This document shows positions 11,273 to 20,253 of a stretch of 64,000 bases of DNA, piece after piece; the first letter of the stretch is position 1; every line of letters begins with the position of its first letter. Source of the DNA: Hawksworthiomyces lignivorus. Taxonomy: Eukaryota > Ascomycota > Sordariomycetes > Ophiostomatales > Ophiostomataceae. The position numbers and the translations under genes were made by a program. Under the pieces are notes generated by a model. That model was not told the DNA's origin. It did not search any database and saw only the letters and a program-made list of their open reading frames with translations. The stretch covers positions 186,001 to 250,000 of the forward strand of contig NTMA01000010.1 in NCBI GenBank assembly GCA_002917075.1. Reading direction: 5' to 3'.

Positions 11273-12040
11273 CTAGTTCGTCGAGAATACAGCCCCCCAT
11301 CTTTCGATACTCTTTAGGTTCACAGGAATTGACAGCATTTTCATCATGCCCACCACTACCGTCGCTACTGAATCCAGGACTCTTATGCCATGCACAGTTT
11401 CCCAATGCTTTGCGCGTTGAGCCGCGCGCACATTCGTACACATGATCAATACGATTTCTGCGCCATTCCGCACAACATCGTCCACCATGGCATCCAGGAT
11501 TGGTTCATCCAAAGCCGCAAACGTCATGTTCTCAAACAAACCTGCGCACCGGGAACGTTTGTCTGTGATTGTTATGTTGAGGGTTCTGGAATAGTTTTGC
11601 TGGATCGCCGTGTTCACATCTTTAGTGTACGGTGTAACTAGGCCAGTCTTCCTCGTAGCGTTGGTGATCTTTCCGAGTAGGTCATTCATGGCGAGAACAG
11701 AGCTTGTGGCAGGTATCCCTGTAGCTTCTTGAATGCAAGCACAGAGCGCCTCATCTGCTGTAAACCCCAGCCACGAAGCAGATGTCCCGCTCCAGCCAAT
11801 TACATCAACATGTGCATCTGCCAAGAGTCTTGCCGCCTCTAGCATGGACTCATGGGTGAATTGAGCATTAGATTCCGGAGATAAGGCAATTGTGGTTACC
11901 CTAAATCGAGAGAAATGAACGCTTATGGCAAGGTTTTCATCTGTAAGGCTATCGACAATCAGCTGGGTAATTGGTTCGAGAACAGTATTAGAAGATGGCA
12001 CAAGTACGCCGAGGCGAATGTTGCGTTTTGGGTGCAACAT
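11273..12040 (-). CDS. Asp/Glu/hydantoin racemase superfamily enzyme (maleate isomerase / arylmalonate decarboxylase-like)
   Basis: An intronless 255-aa protein. The N-terminus GVLVPSSNTVLEP (residues 11-23) matches the phosphate/carboxylate-binding start of maleate isomerases and arylmalonate decarboxylases. The superfamily normally uses two cysteines in mirror-image half-domains. Here the first position lies in GWSGTSASW (residues 82-90) with no Cys, while the second Cys is kept in LIMCTNV (Cys201). One-cysteine enzymes of this superfamily act as decarboxylases or isomerases, or need another base, so a true two-base amino acid or hydantoin racemase is not assured. Its place between a hydantoinase-type enzyme and a regulator suggests it processes the substrate or product of that ring-opening step. 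Yeast Dcg1, in the DAL allantoin cluster, belongs to the same superfamily. Its promoter is shared with the regulator starting at 12659. Confidence 0.85.
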   Translation of the reverse strand: MLHPKRNIRLGVLVPSSNTVLEPITQLIVDSLTDENLAISVHFSRFRVTTIALSPESNAQFTHESMLEAARLLADAHVDVIGWSGTSASWLGFTADEALCACIQEATGIPATSSVLAMNDLLGKITNATRKTGLVTPYTKDVNTAIQQNYSRTLNITITDKRSRCAGLFENMTFAALDEPILDAMVDDVVRNGAEIVLIMCTNVRAAQRAKHWETVHGIRVLDSVATVVVGMMKMLSIPVNLKSIERWGAVFSTN

Positions 12041-12237
12041 TTTTGGGGGTTTTATTTTTTATTCTAGTTCTTTTTGGTATGAATTTGCTTGTGTGTAAAA
12101 TGAAGAATGGTTTCTCGACATCCAAATTACCGTAGCATTGAAGAAAACATGGGATAGTTGTGTTTTGATATGCGGCACCCTAGAAGATCTACTAAGGTGG
12201 ACGGAATCGGAGTAGACCGATAACAAATCACTGTTAA

Positions 12238-12295
12238 CTACTTCGTACAGGCAGATTAAATACGATTAAACTCTACTTCGTACAGGCAAACTAAA
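12238..12295 (+). repeat. two-copy 23-bp direct repeat in promoter
   Basis: Copies CTACTTCGTACAGGCA plus RAYTAAA at 12238-12260 and 12273-12295 differ at two positions and start 35 bp apart. Placement in the divergent promoter suggests a paired regulator site or a local duplication. No known factor is assigned. Confidence 0.6.
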
Positions 12296-12348
12296 CTAAC
12301 TGGACCCGAGGAGAGATAAAAGAGGGGAAGCTCGCGCTGTTCAACCTT

Positions 12349-12362
12349 TCGGACCACGCCGG
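12349..12362. promoter_or_regulatory. CGG-N6-CCG palindrome (UaY/Ppr1-like, one mismatch)
   Basis: TCGGACCACGCCGG has inverted CGG triplets with a six-base spacer. It is one base short of the TCGG-N6-CCGA form found at 9099. A CTTATC GATA core follows at 12365-12370. A bare CGG-N6-CCG is expected several times by chance in 64 kb. Confidence 0.4.
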
Positions 12363-12388
12363 CTCTTATCTATCTCCAAAAAGCTCCT

Positions 12389-12389
<1 letters not shown>

Positions 12390-12420
<31 letters not shown>
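12390..12420 (+). repeat. T31 homopolymer
   Basis: An uninterrupted run of 31 T lies 238 bp upstream of the C6 regulator start. Such poly(dT) tracts exclude nucleosomes and often mark fungal promoters. Its exact length in an assembly is unreliable. Confidence 0.8.
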
Positions 12421-12421
<1 letters not shown>

Positions 12422-12658
12422 TTTGCTGACGCTAGGCTTTTAACTTCTCAAGACAATATTTATGAGCACTGTAGTAATTTATTAGTCGAGATAAAAGAAC
12501 TAGCGGACTAATAGCCGTGGCCTGTTCCGTAGGCTTGTGTTTTTCGTCTAAAAGTGGACTCGGGTCACTCCGAATTCTTTCTTCCGCACAGCTCCAAATA
12601 TGTTGCTCTCGTTTTGGGTGTCAAATTCCATAAACGAAAAGATCAAATAACTGTATCG

Positions 12659-15442
12659 ATGGATTCGGAGTCGCTGCCAACGAGCCTGGAACAACCCAGG
12701 CGACCAGTTAAGAGGCCACGCGTTTTGGTGGCTTGCCAGCGGTGTAAGACCCGCAGACAAAAGGTACCCAGTAGGAAGATTGCGATGGCCGACATACTTG
12801 CTCCACACAGCTGTAATATGTAAATCATTATGCTGACAACGGGATATTCCCATAGTGTGACAATGCCAGTCCCTCATGCTCCAATTGCTCGCGTGCAGGG
12901 TCTGCTTGCCTGTACAGCGACCGGGCTGCCTACCCCCTTTCTTATGTGAAAACATTAGAAGACAGAGTTCGCCATTTGGAAGCCAGCCTCGAGGCCGTAT
13001 CCCGGCAGCAGCACTTACATCCACAGACACACCATAATGAAGGTACCAAGTCGCCATCACGCGATGACCCGGCAATTGAGCCATCGTTTGGTCAGCAGCC
13101 TTCTCCAGAAGAAACCACACCTGAGCGGCATGGACCCGGCACCGGCCCCCGCCTTGCAACAGGCATGGGATTATTATCTTCCTGCGCTGCTGCCGAGCCA
13201 CACTATTTCGGCTTCTCCGCCGGCCTGAGCTTAGCACACTTCGTGCAAGTGGCCGTCGACTTTGGCAGCACGCCATCGGACCTGGTGTCGCTCCCGCTGC
13301 TGGCCGACCGACCGTTTGCGAACCAAGCACTCCACGCCCGCAATAGCCATACCAAGCCAGCACCTCTGCCATCACCAAAGAGCGGCGCAGCATACGTTCA
13401 AGCCTACTTTGTGCTCATTCATCCGCTGTACCCTTTTTTGAACCGCTCTCTGCTCTGGCAGCTCCACCGTACGTACACGCGGAAGGCGACAGGAAAGGAG
13501 TCAAGACAAGAAGACAATCACATAACAACACCACCCGAGGCGACTGCAGAACAGCAGATGGATCTTGCGCTGCTGCATTTAGTGTATGCCATTGGCTCGC
13601 GCTGCCTGCAGCTTCTGGGCCGCCATCACCATCATCACTACGACGAGACAATGTTCGAGACAACCCCCGAGGGGCATTTTCTCCGTGCTATGAAAATCAT
13701 TGGCGATGGGATAAAATTCACAAGCATACGGTCCATAGAGCTCACGCTGCTGTTAGCCATCCATTCTATGCGTTCGCCATCAGGTAAACCCCTCGATTCA
13801 GCCATTTTGAAGTGGTCAGGCAGTCTCGCAATTCCGGCATCTACTAACAGATCGTTGCACAAAACTTACAGGCACTAGCGTGTGGCATCTTGCCGGCCTG
13901 GCAATTCGGCAGTGTATCGAGCTGGGGCTGCACAAACAGCGAACCGTGGAAGGCCGCATGGCCATACGCGCTGACCAATATCGCAAACGACTCTTTTGGA
14001 GCGCGTATATCTTTGAACGCAAGACGGCCCTTGTCTTGGGCCGGCCTTTTGCCCTCTCAGACGAGGAAATTGACCTACCGCTGCCCTTGAACATTGACGA
14101 TGACGATGAAGGCGACGACGAAACACAAGGCGATGGCGAGATGTCGTCCACGGTGCATGACGGAGGCGACGGCAGCGGCGTCGAAAACCAGGCGGCCACG
14201 GCCCGAACCAGCTTAAGCTTCCACCGCGCGCACATTGAGCTGTATCAGCTGCACACGCCAATCCGCCTCGCGCTGTACCAGCTGAAGAAAGCCCCGGAGC
14301 GAGACCAGCTGCGGACGACCACATCGCTTCTGTTCCAGCAGCTCGACGCCTGGAAAGCGAAGGCGCTGCAAACTTTTGATGAAGGGGCCGTAGCTGCCCT
14401 TGGGCAAGGGGCCTCGACGGTGCGGGAGCAGCGAAAACAGGCTGGGTTGAGATTGGCCGGCGGGGGCAGTAGCAGGGCCATGCTTGCCGTCAACGAGATG
14501 TATCCACCAGACGCTAGAAGCAGCAGCAGCGATTCGGGGCCACCCTCTGGCGGTGCCGGCGGGATCCTCCTGCTGCCGTCGCGGTCAGTCGAAGTAGAGA
14601 AGACGGAGCTGCTGCTCGAGTATCACAAGGCGCGGCGGTCACTGCTGCAGCCGCTGATGGTCGAGGGCCGCGGCCTGTACGCGTTCGACACGGCCGACTA
14701 CGTAGCTTGCGCCGACTCGTCAGGGCAGATCTGCCAACTCTACCGCCGGCTGCACCGGCTGGCGCCCCTGCCTTTTTCGCTGCGCGACCTGCACGCCGTC
14801 TTTGTGGCCGGCTTCACGCTGCTCTATGCCGTCTGCAGCTGCCCGGCGGCCGCCGCTCCTTGGACTATCTACACGCCGCAGCGGGCGCGCGACATCGGCG
14901 CTTGCTCGACCTTGTTGTACGTGATCGCGGAGCAGTGGGCGACGGCCAAGCGGTACCGCGACGCGTTCGAGGTGGTGGCTGAGAAGGTAGAGGAGGCAGA
15001 GACGCGCAAAGCGCGTCGGGCCGCAGCTGCCGCGGCCGCCGCTCCCCCACAGTTCTGCTTGCAAGAGTCTACCACCAATGTCTCTGCGGCTGCCGGCATT
15101 GAATTGTATCGGAGCAAGTCAAACCCACCATACGATGTTGTGCCAGAATACGCCAATTCATCCATTCTTGTGGGAAAGGGTTGCAAGGTAGACTCAGTGC
15201 TGTATCCCGCCACAGTGCCAAGTGGGCCGGCAGCCCCAAACCAACCGTTTGCGTATGGAGTTGTAGTTACACCGGCAGACACAGAAATTCTTCAAGGCTC
15301 GTCTCCCATTAGCGGCCCCGGAACAACAGTCTTCGGAGGATTAGGCGCTGGCATGGGCTTGGACTTAGAGTCGGACATATACGGAATAGAAGGACTCTTA
15401 TACAATGAAGGATTGGACTGGTTTACTGAAGCAGTTCTGTGA
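12659..15442 (+). CDS. Zn2Cys6 transcription factor of the ureide cluster (candidate pathway regulator)
   Basis: Three exons, 12659-12763, 12856-13783 and 13872-15442, encode 867 aa. The binuclear cluster, joined across intron 1, has Cys26, 29, 36, 43, 46 and 53 (CQRCKTRRQKCDNASPSC then NCSRAGSAC). It is followed directly by YPLSYVKTLEDRVRHLEASL, a linker plus coiled-coil. The SYV-x2-LEDR form resembles Ppr1/UaY-type regulators, which bind CGG-N6-CCG palindromes. The middle homology region begins near AYFVLIHPLYPFLNRSLLW and continues after intron 2 with WHLAGLAIRQCIELGLHKQ and RLFWSAYIFERKTALVLGRP, typical of fungal_trans domains. Low-complexity acidic (DDDDEGDDE) and polyalanine stretches lie further on, and the C-terminus is acidic and aromatic (a possible activation region). 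The start at 12659 is the first ATG giving a short basic lead to the cluster. It is divergent from the racemase-like gene. That it controls the neighbours is inference. Confidence 0.9.
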
Positions 15443-16597
15443 AGCCGGCTAGCTCATGGAATAGGTTCGGAAATAGAATCGAATGTAACGGCTACATGTC
15501 TGCCACTCAGTGTTTTGTTTCTCTCATCCTATACGCCCTGTAAGATTCATATGGGAAAATGTAGTCCAGAGTTTTATTTTGAGTTTGCGGCTGCTATACC
15601 CGAAAATTGTAATCTCGTTTAGCAAGGGGCGTTGTTTTGGCAGAGGAGAAAATAACCAAGCAAAACGATATAAGAATTGTCGTCCTACCCATACGATACA
15701 ACATTCTGCCCCGACTACAGGTTTAGCATTGGTGCAACGCACTCTAATGCCAATTCAAGTATACTGAGTTGTCTCGTCCTTCTCACATATATTCTTCCGG
15801 GTGGCTTTGAAGGCCTTTGTACGAGGTTGTGAGCAGTACAGCTTGGGCGAAGATCTAGAAAAAGAACTCAGTTCTAACGAGAGGTGGTATATTGATCTTT
15901 AAAGCAGCTCGTAAACATATGAAAAAGTAACACGTAAGCGAATGTGATTGTGCAACGTCGTTGCAACGGCGCCTCCCGTGATAGCGCCCAAAACTCCAAC
16001 AATGGCCAGACGAGGCCAAGAACAGAAATGCAAAATTGGAATAGAAATTCCTAGGAGTCAGGACCATTTGAAAACAAAACAACAAAGGATCCATGCGTAA
16101 CAAACAGCTCGAAAAAGGATATTAACAGTAACAGAAATCCTTGATGTGGTATGTATCCAATAAAAAAACCCTATCCATCCACCTACCAAAAATGCCATTC
16201 CAAGTCAGCCTGTAAAATGAACTTCTAAAACGATTGCCGCCGTAGCGTTGGGGAGTCCTTGTCGTATAAAATGCAAATATATCTTAAAAATAGACTCATT
16301 CAAACATGGTATAAACGTAAGAAAATAGAGAGGTATGACAAAGAGTAGGCAACAAGAAGCACCCTTGAAATAAAATGAAGAGACGAAAAAATGAAGAGAG
16401 TCGTAACAGTCATAACTTTGTATATCAGGGAGGAACCGGTGAGAACGAGTGTTGAGAGGAGAACAATCAAATAATAACAGCAAAAGAAGAAGCTAGCTGG
16501 AAGCAATTAAAAAAGATATATCGCACGATTTTTCTCGGGTGGCTTGAAAACGGAATTCGAGATTTGTAGCGGATTGCGCATGGAAGAAATTTCCATC
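15443..16597. other. intergenic between convergent genes
   Basis: The 3' flanks of the C6 regulator (+) and C2H2 regulator (-). AT-rich with A-runs and no convincing frame. Confidence 0.5.
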
Positions 16598-18808
16598 CTA
16601 GTAGGCTGCGGTCGTGTGCTGTACTTCGCTGGTAGCAACAGCAACTAAGGCGTCCAGTCGGCTTAATGGATCTGTCGATGATTCTTGCTGCTCGCGTTGC
16701 TGGCCAGAATACTGCTGCTGTGGCGGTGGCCGCTGTTGCTGTGACTCATGCAGCGGGTGCTCATGAACTGTCTGCGGCATCTGCGCAGGAAACCCAGAGA
16801 ACCCGTTGACCAGATTTGGATGGACCATACGTTCGACCCGATTTTCACGTGCACTGGTGATGCTTGACGGCACGCTGGGGCCATTGTACCAGGCCTGACG
16901 TTTAAGCTGGCGCGACGTAGCGGCATTGAAGGACGGGGCAGATACAGTGTGCTGGTGACCCCGTGAGAGTTCTCTTGACGGGCCATCTTGGTTACCAAAA
17001 GGCATATGCGCAGCGCGGACATCAGACTCGAAACGGACACTCGGCGGAGGATGTTGGTTTCGCAAGGACTGCTCGGCCTGATCTTGGACAGCCCGGTTAG
17101 TGTCGTTGGCCCATGCATCCGCACCGTCCCGTGGGGAAGAGCTCGGGGCAATCTCCAACTTGGTTAGGCCACGGTGCAGAGACATGTCCCACACATTGGA
17201 TGACAAGCGGCGACCATCAGAGGGGGAGTCGGTGGCAGTGGACCGCAGAATGGAGGTCGGCGGGCCAACCTTGGCGGGGGCACCCTCTGAATCAATCGCC
17301 ATCGGCGACGGGATTCGGCGAGGAGGCGTGCTGGGACGGTGGTGCGGTAGAGGGTCAAACGACTCAATGCCTGGCAACCGAAGGTTCGTCTGCTGTGCGG
17401 CGGGGTTGGCCAACGGCAACGAGGCAACGGGCGCGGTCTGGTACTGCGAAATGACATGGCTGAGGCGGCTGCCACCAGGAGGAGGGCTTTGGATATTATT
17501 GGCAGAGGCAGACGTAGCCACGTTGGAAGAAACGCCGTTCGTAGAACCGTGGAACTCGCGCGAGTCAGGGTGCCACGTCCGGCGGCGCCAGTCCACGTCA
17601 GGAACAGAGGATATCGACTCGCGCCTAGACCAAGTAGACACCGAAGATGCCGTTGGCGATGCCAGAGGAGCACCACCCGCGTTGGACGACGTAAATAAGC
17701 CACTGTTGGACGCATTAAGCTGGCCTTGAGGAAACAATGTCCGAACCGCAGCTCCGTTGACAGGGGACTGGAACGGATTCCCACCTGCTGATGGGACGCT
17801 CAGACGGCGGCCCGGCGTCCTGGCACCAGCTGCGTACATGCTCTGCGGTCGACTATGAGAGGGAGACGGGGACACTACATCATTGCCCCAGCGAGGGCTA
17901 CCCTGTCCGTTGGAGAATGTCGCAGATGTTGGTGTCGTGTACTCGCTTGGTGAGATGGGTCTGTACGAGCCGTCGGGACCCGCCGAGCTTATATGATACG
18001 ATCGCGGATCAGCCATGACCAATGGTGCAGGGCGGCGGCGCATGTCGTCACGGACGGAATAGGCGGACGAAGCAACAGAGCTGACACTGGCAATACTGGA
18101 AGTGGACAACGACTTAGAGTGACCACGCATAGGCACGCCGAGATTGCCAGCCGTAGAGGCTCTAGCTCGTCCGCCTGGGGTTCGAACACGGTCAGTCCGG
18201 ATTTGTCTCTGAAAACGGGTCCCGGTAGCAGCAAGCGAGTCGATCGGAATGTCTTCGTTTACGTGGACAGTCTGGGCATGCTGGCGGAGGTTGTCGAGCC
18301 GAGAAAAGCGGCGCGAGCAGTGGCACTGGAATGGTCGCTCGCCAGTGTGTTTGCTAGGAATTATTAGCACGCAAGGACAACGTTTAAAGAAAAAATAAAG
18401 AAAGATTTGGGTATATTAGATTTACCGAATATGCCGGGCGAGATGTTCACTTCTTGTGAAGCTCAAGTTGCAGGGTGGGTAGTCAGTGCAGTAGAAACGC
18501 TGGGATTTTTTCTTCTTGCTGATTTTAGAACCGTCTGCGTTGACGCTCTCTCCATCCGATGCAGCGGCAGGGTCTTCAGCCTGACCGGCTTCGCCATCGG
18601 AGTCGTCCATGTTCATGTCATCGGCGTCTCGGGATCCTCGGCTTTTGCGCTGAGAGCCCTCACGCTGCGGTCGTGAAGAAGACTTGTCGCTGGCTGAATC
18701 TGCATTTTGGGCAGAGTCCGGAGGGAATGACGGATTCGGGAGCGGCTTCTGCGTTGCAAGAGCTGTCTTCGAAAAGGTCTCGTTGGTTGGTGTAGTTGCA
18801 TCCTCCAT
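16598..18808 (-). CDS. C2H2 zinc-finger transcription factor (Rgm1/Usv1-like fingers)
   Basis: Two exons, 18808-18426 and 18353-16598, encode 712 aa; the 72-nt intron falls inside the fingers, between HIR and KHTGERP. An acidic, Ser-rich N-terminus ends in a basic [11 protein letters not shown] stretch. Then come two tandem fingers: finger 1 C-x5-C-x12-H-x3-H ([13 protein letters not shown]) and finger 2 with an unusually tight C-x1-C-x12-H-x4-H ([14 protein letters not shown]). The [15 protein letters not shown] core is like yeast Rgm1/Usv1/Com2, which bind stress-type GGGG sites; the specific orthologue is not certain. The rest is long, disordered, Ser/Pro/Gln-rich. It stands alone with a very long 5' intergenic region, suggesting complex regulation or a long leader. 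Confidence 0.88.
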
Positions 18809-19669
18809 CTTGCAAAAATAGGTGCCGACAAGGGTCGCTGTGGGAGTTCCGGTTGGAATCGGGAAATTTCGTCTCGTCTGGCGGCGATGAGGCAGCTGAC
18901 GTCGGCGGAGACAAAACTATCTAAGAGTATGAACGAAATAGGTAAAAAAACGGCACCTTAGCGTAAACTAGATGAGAGGTCTCGGAACAATCTGACTGTC
19001 GCGGATGTCGTTCCTGTCTCTTGTCCCGATGATGTAAATTGGTGATTTTCTGGGCGAGTTTGAAAAGGTGATAGATCCGTGGGACGCTCTGTGTTGGATT
19101 TGTAAGAAGCCGAGATACGAACGGCCCAAAAGAAATACCCTAAAAAATATCGAAACAAGAATTTCAAAGACAAGTCGAATGCAAGAACGGTACAAATCGG
19201 ACAATCGCCGGATTGCAATGAACAGTCCTGACGCACGTTATGTAGGAAGACCCTCGCAAGGCTGTGCGGTTGGTGACAGGACCAGGGAGAGATGCACAGG
19301 CACGTCGGAAGCGGTTCGACACAAGTGGCGGGGCGGTTGGGAATTTGTAAAATATGTGAAGATCCAAACAAACAAGAATAAAATAGAGATAGAGACGGAA
19401 GCGAGAAGAGTAAAGTAATAATACGCCAGATGAGGGGTGGCGTTTGAGAATGATTAAGATGGGAAGGGCGAAGACAAAGAGAGGCTCGGGGCGGAGGTCG
19501 GAACGAGGAAGGGAGGGACGAAAGCGCCGAAAAGGGCGATGACAGTCATTCGGTGAATGAGTGCTGCGTAAGTCTGGGAATTTTTTGGTGCCTTTATTTC
19601 ATTACTCCGCAGCAGTAAATAATGCGGAAGACGAAAGAAGCGAGGCGGATATGAGGGAGATAGATGGAA

Positions 19670-19745
19670 AGAGAGAGAGAGAGAGACGGGAACAGGTGAG
19701 AAGAGAAAGAGGAAGAAAGAGGAGAGGAAGAAGAGAGAGAGGGGT
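19670..19745 (+). repeat. GA-rich low-complexity tract
   Basis: About 75 bp of nearly pure purine (GAGAGAGA, GAAAGAGGAAG). On the minus strand it is a CT-rich tract, often found just upstream of transcription starts in filamentous fungi. It would place a C2H2 gene start some 0.8 kb upstream of its ATG. Confidence 0.6.
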
Positions 19746-20237
19746 TGAAGGGTGGTGATGATGTTATGCCGGCTGGGCTGGCTGACTGGGAGGAGCAAGG
19801 TACGTTTTAGACCTTCTCTTTTACAAAGAAAGGGATAACGGATACAACAGCAGTTTGTGTTAGGATGTGTTAAGATGTGTTAGGATTCTACGTACGGAGA
19901 GTATTTGGAGTCACGGAGTTTGAGAGACTGAATCGAAGATGGCGGGGAGAGAAAGGAGCGAGGGACAGAACAAGGGGACTGGCAAGGCCAGGAGCGATTC
20001 CGTCAGAAAGCACAGACAGGTTGTGGTGTCTACACATACGGAGTGTGGAAATCAGCGGCTCGCCGCCCAAAAAGAAGGGGCAGTCCAAGACAGTTTGTGC
20101 AGGCCTGGTGGTGTAAGTTACGTGGAAGGTATATATTAGTGCATGTGCAAAGTACGAGTACGCAGGGCGGAGCAAGGAGGCGAGCGTTCTGTGCGGGCCA
20201 GGAGGTGAGATAGATGCACGGTCAGGGAACAGAGAGG

Positions 20238-20253
20238 TACGAGTACTCGTACA
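20238..20253. promoter_or_regulatory. 16-bp perfect palindrome GTACGAGTACTCGTAC
   Basis: The sequence equals its reverse complement over 16 bp and is built of GTAC/GAGTAC units. Related units occur nearby (about 20147, and AAGTACAAGTACTCCCGTAC at about 21890). The function is unknown; it could be a dimeric-factor site or a cruciform. Confidence 0.6.

Larger units (their letters stand above)
12041..12658. promoter_or_regulatory. divergent promoter of racemase-like gene and C6 regulator
   Basis: This 618-bp region between starts holds a 23-bp imperfect direct repeat (12238-12260, 12273-12295), a TCGG-N6-CCGG near-palindrome (12349-12362), GATA cores (CGATAA about 12218, AGATAA about 12314, CTTATC about 12365) and a T31 run at 12390-12420. 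Confidence 0.5.

Noticed and set aside
12548..13393. 281-codon minus-strand ORF
   Set aside because: Overlaps the coding exons of the C6 regulator on the opposite strand and shows no protein character.
16663..17784. overlapping ORFs on both strands inside the C2H2 gene
   Set aside because: Shadows of the disordered Ser/Pro-rich coding region.
19454..19798. minus-strand ORF rich in Ser/Leu/Phe/Pro
   Set aside because: Translation of the GA/CT-rich tract; composition alone explains it.
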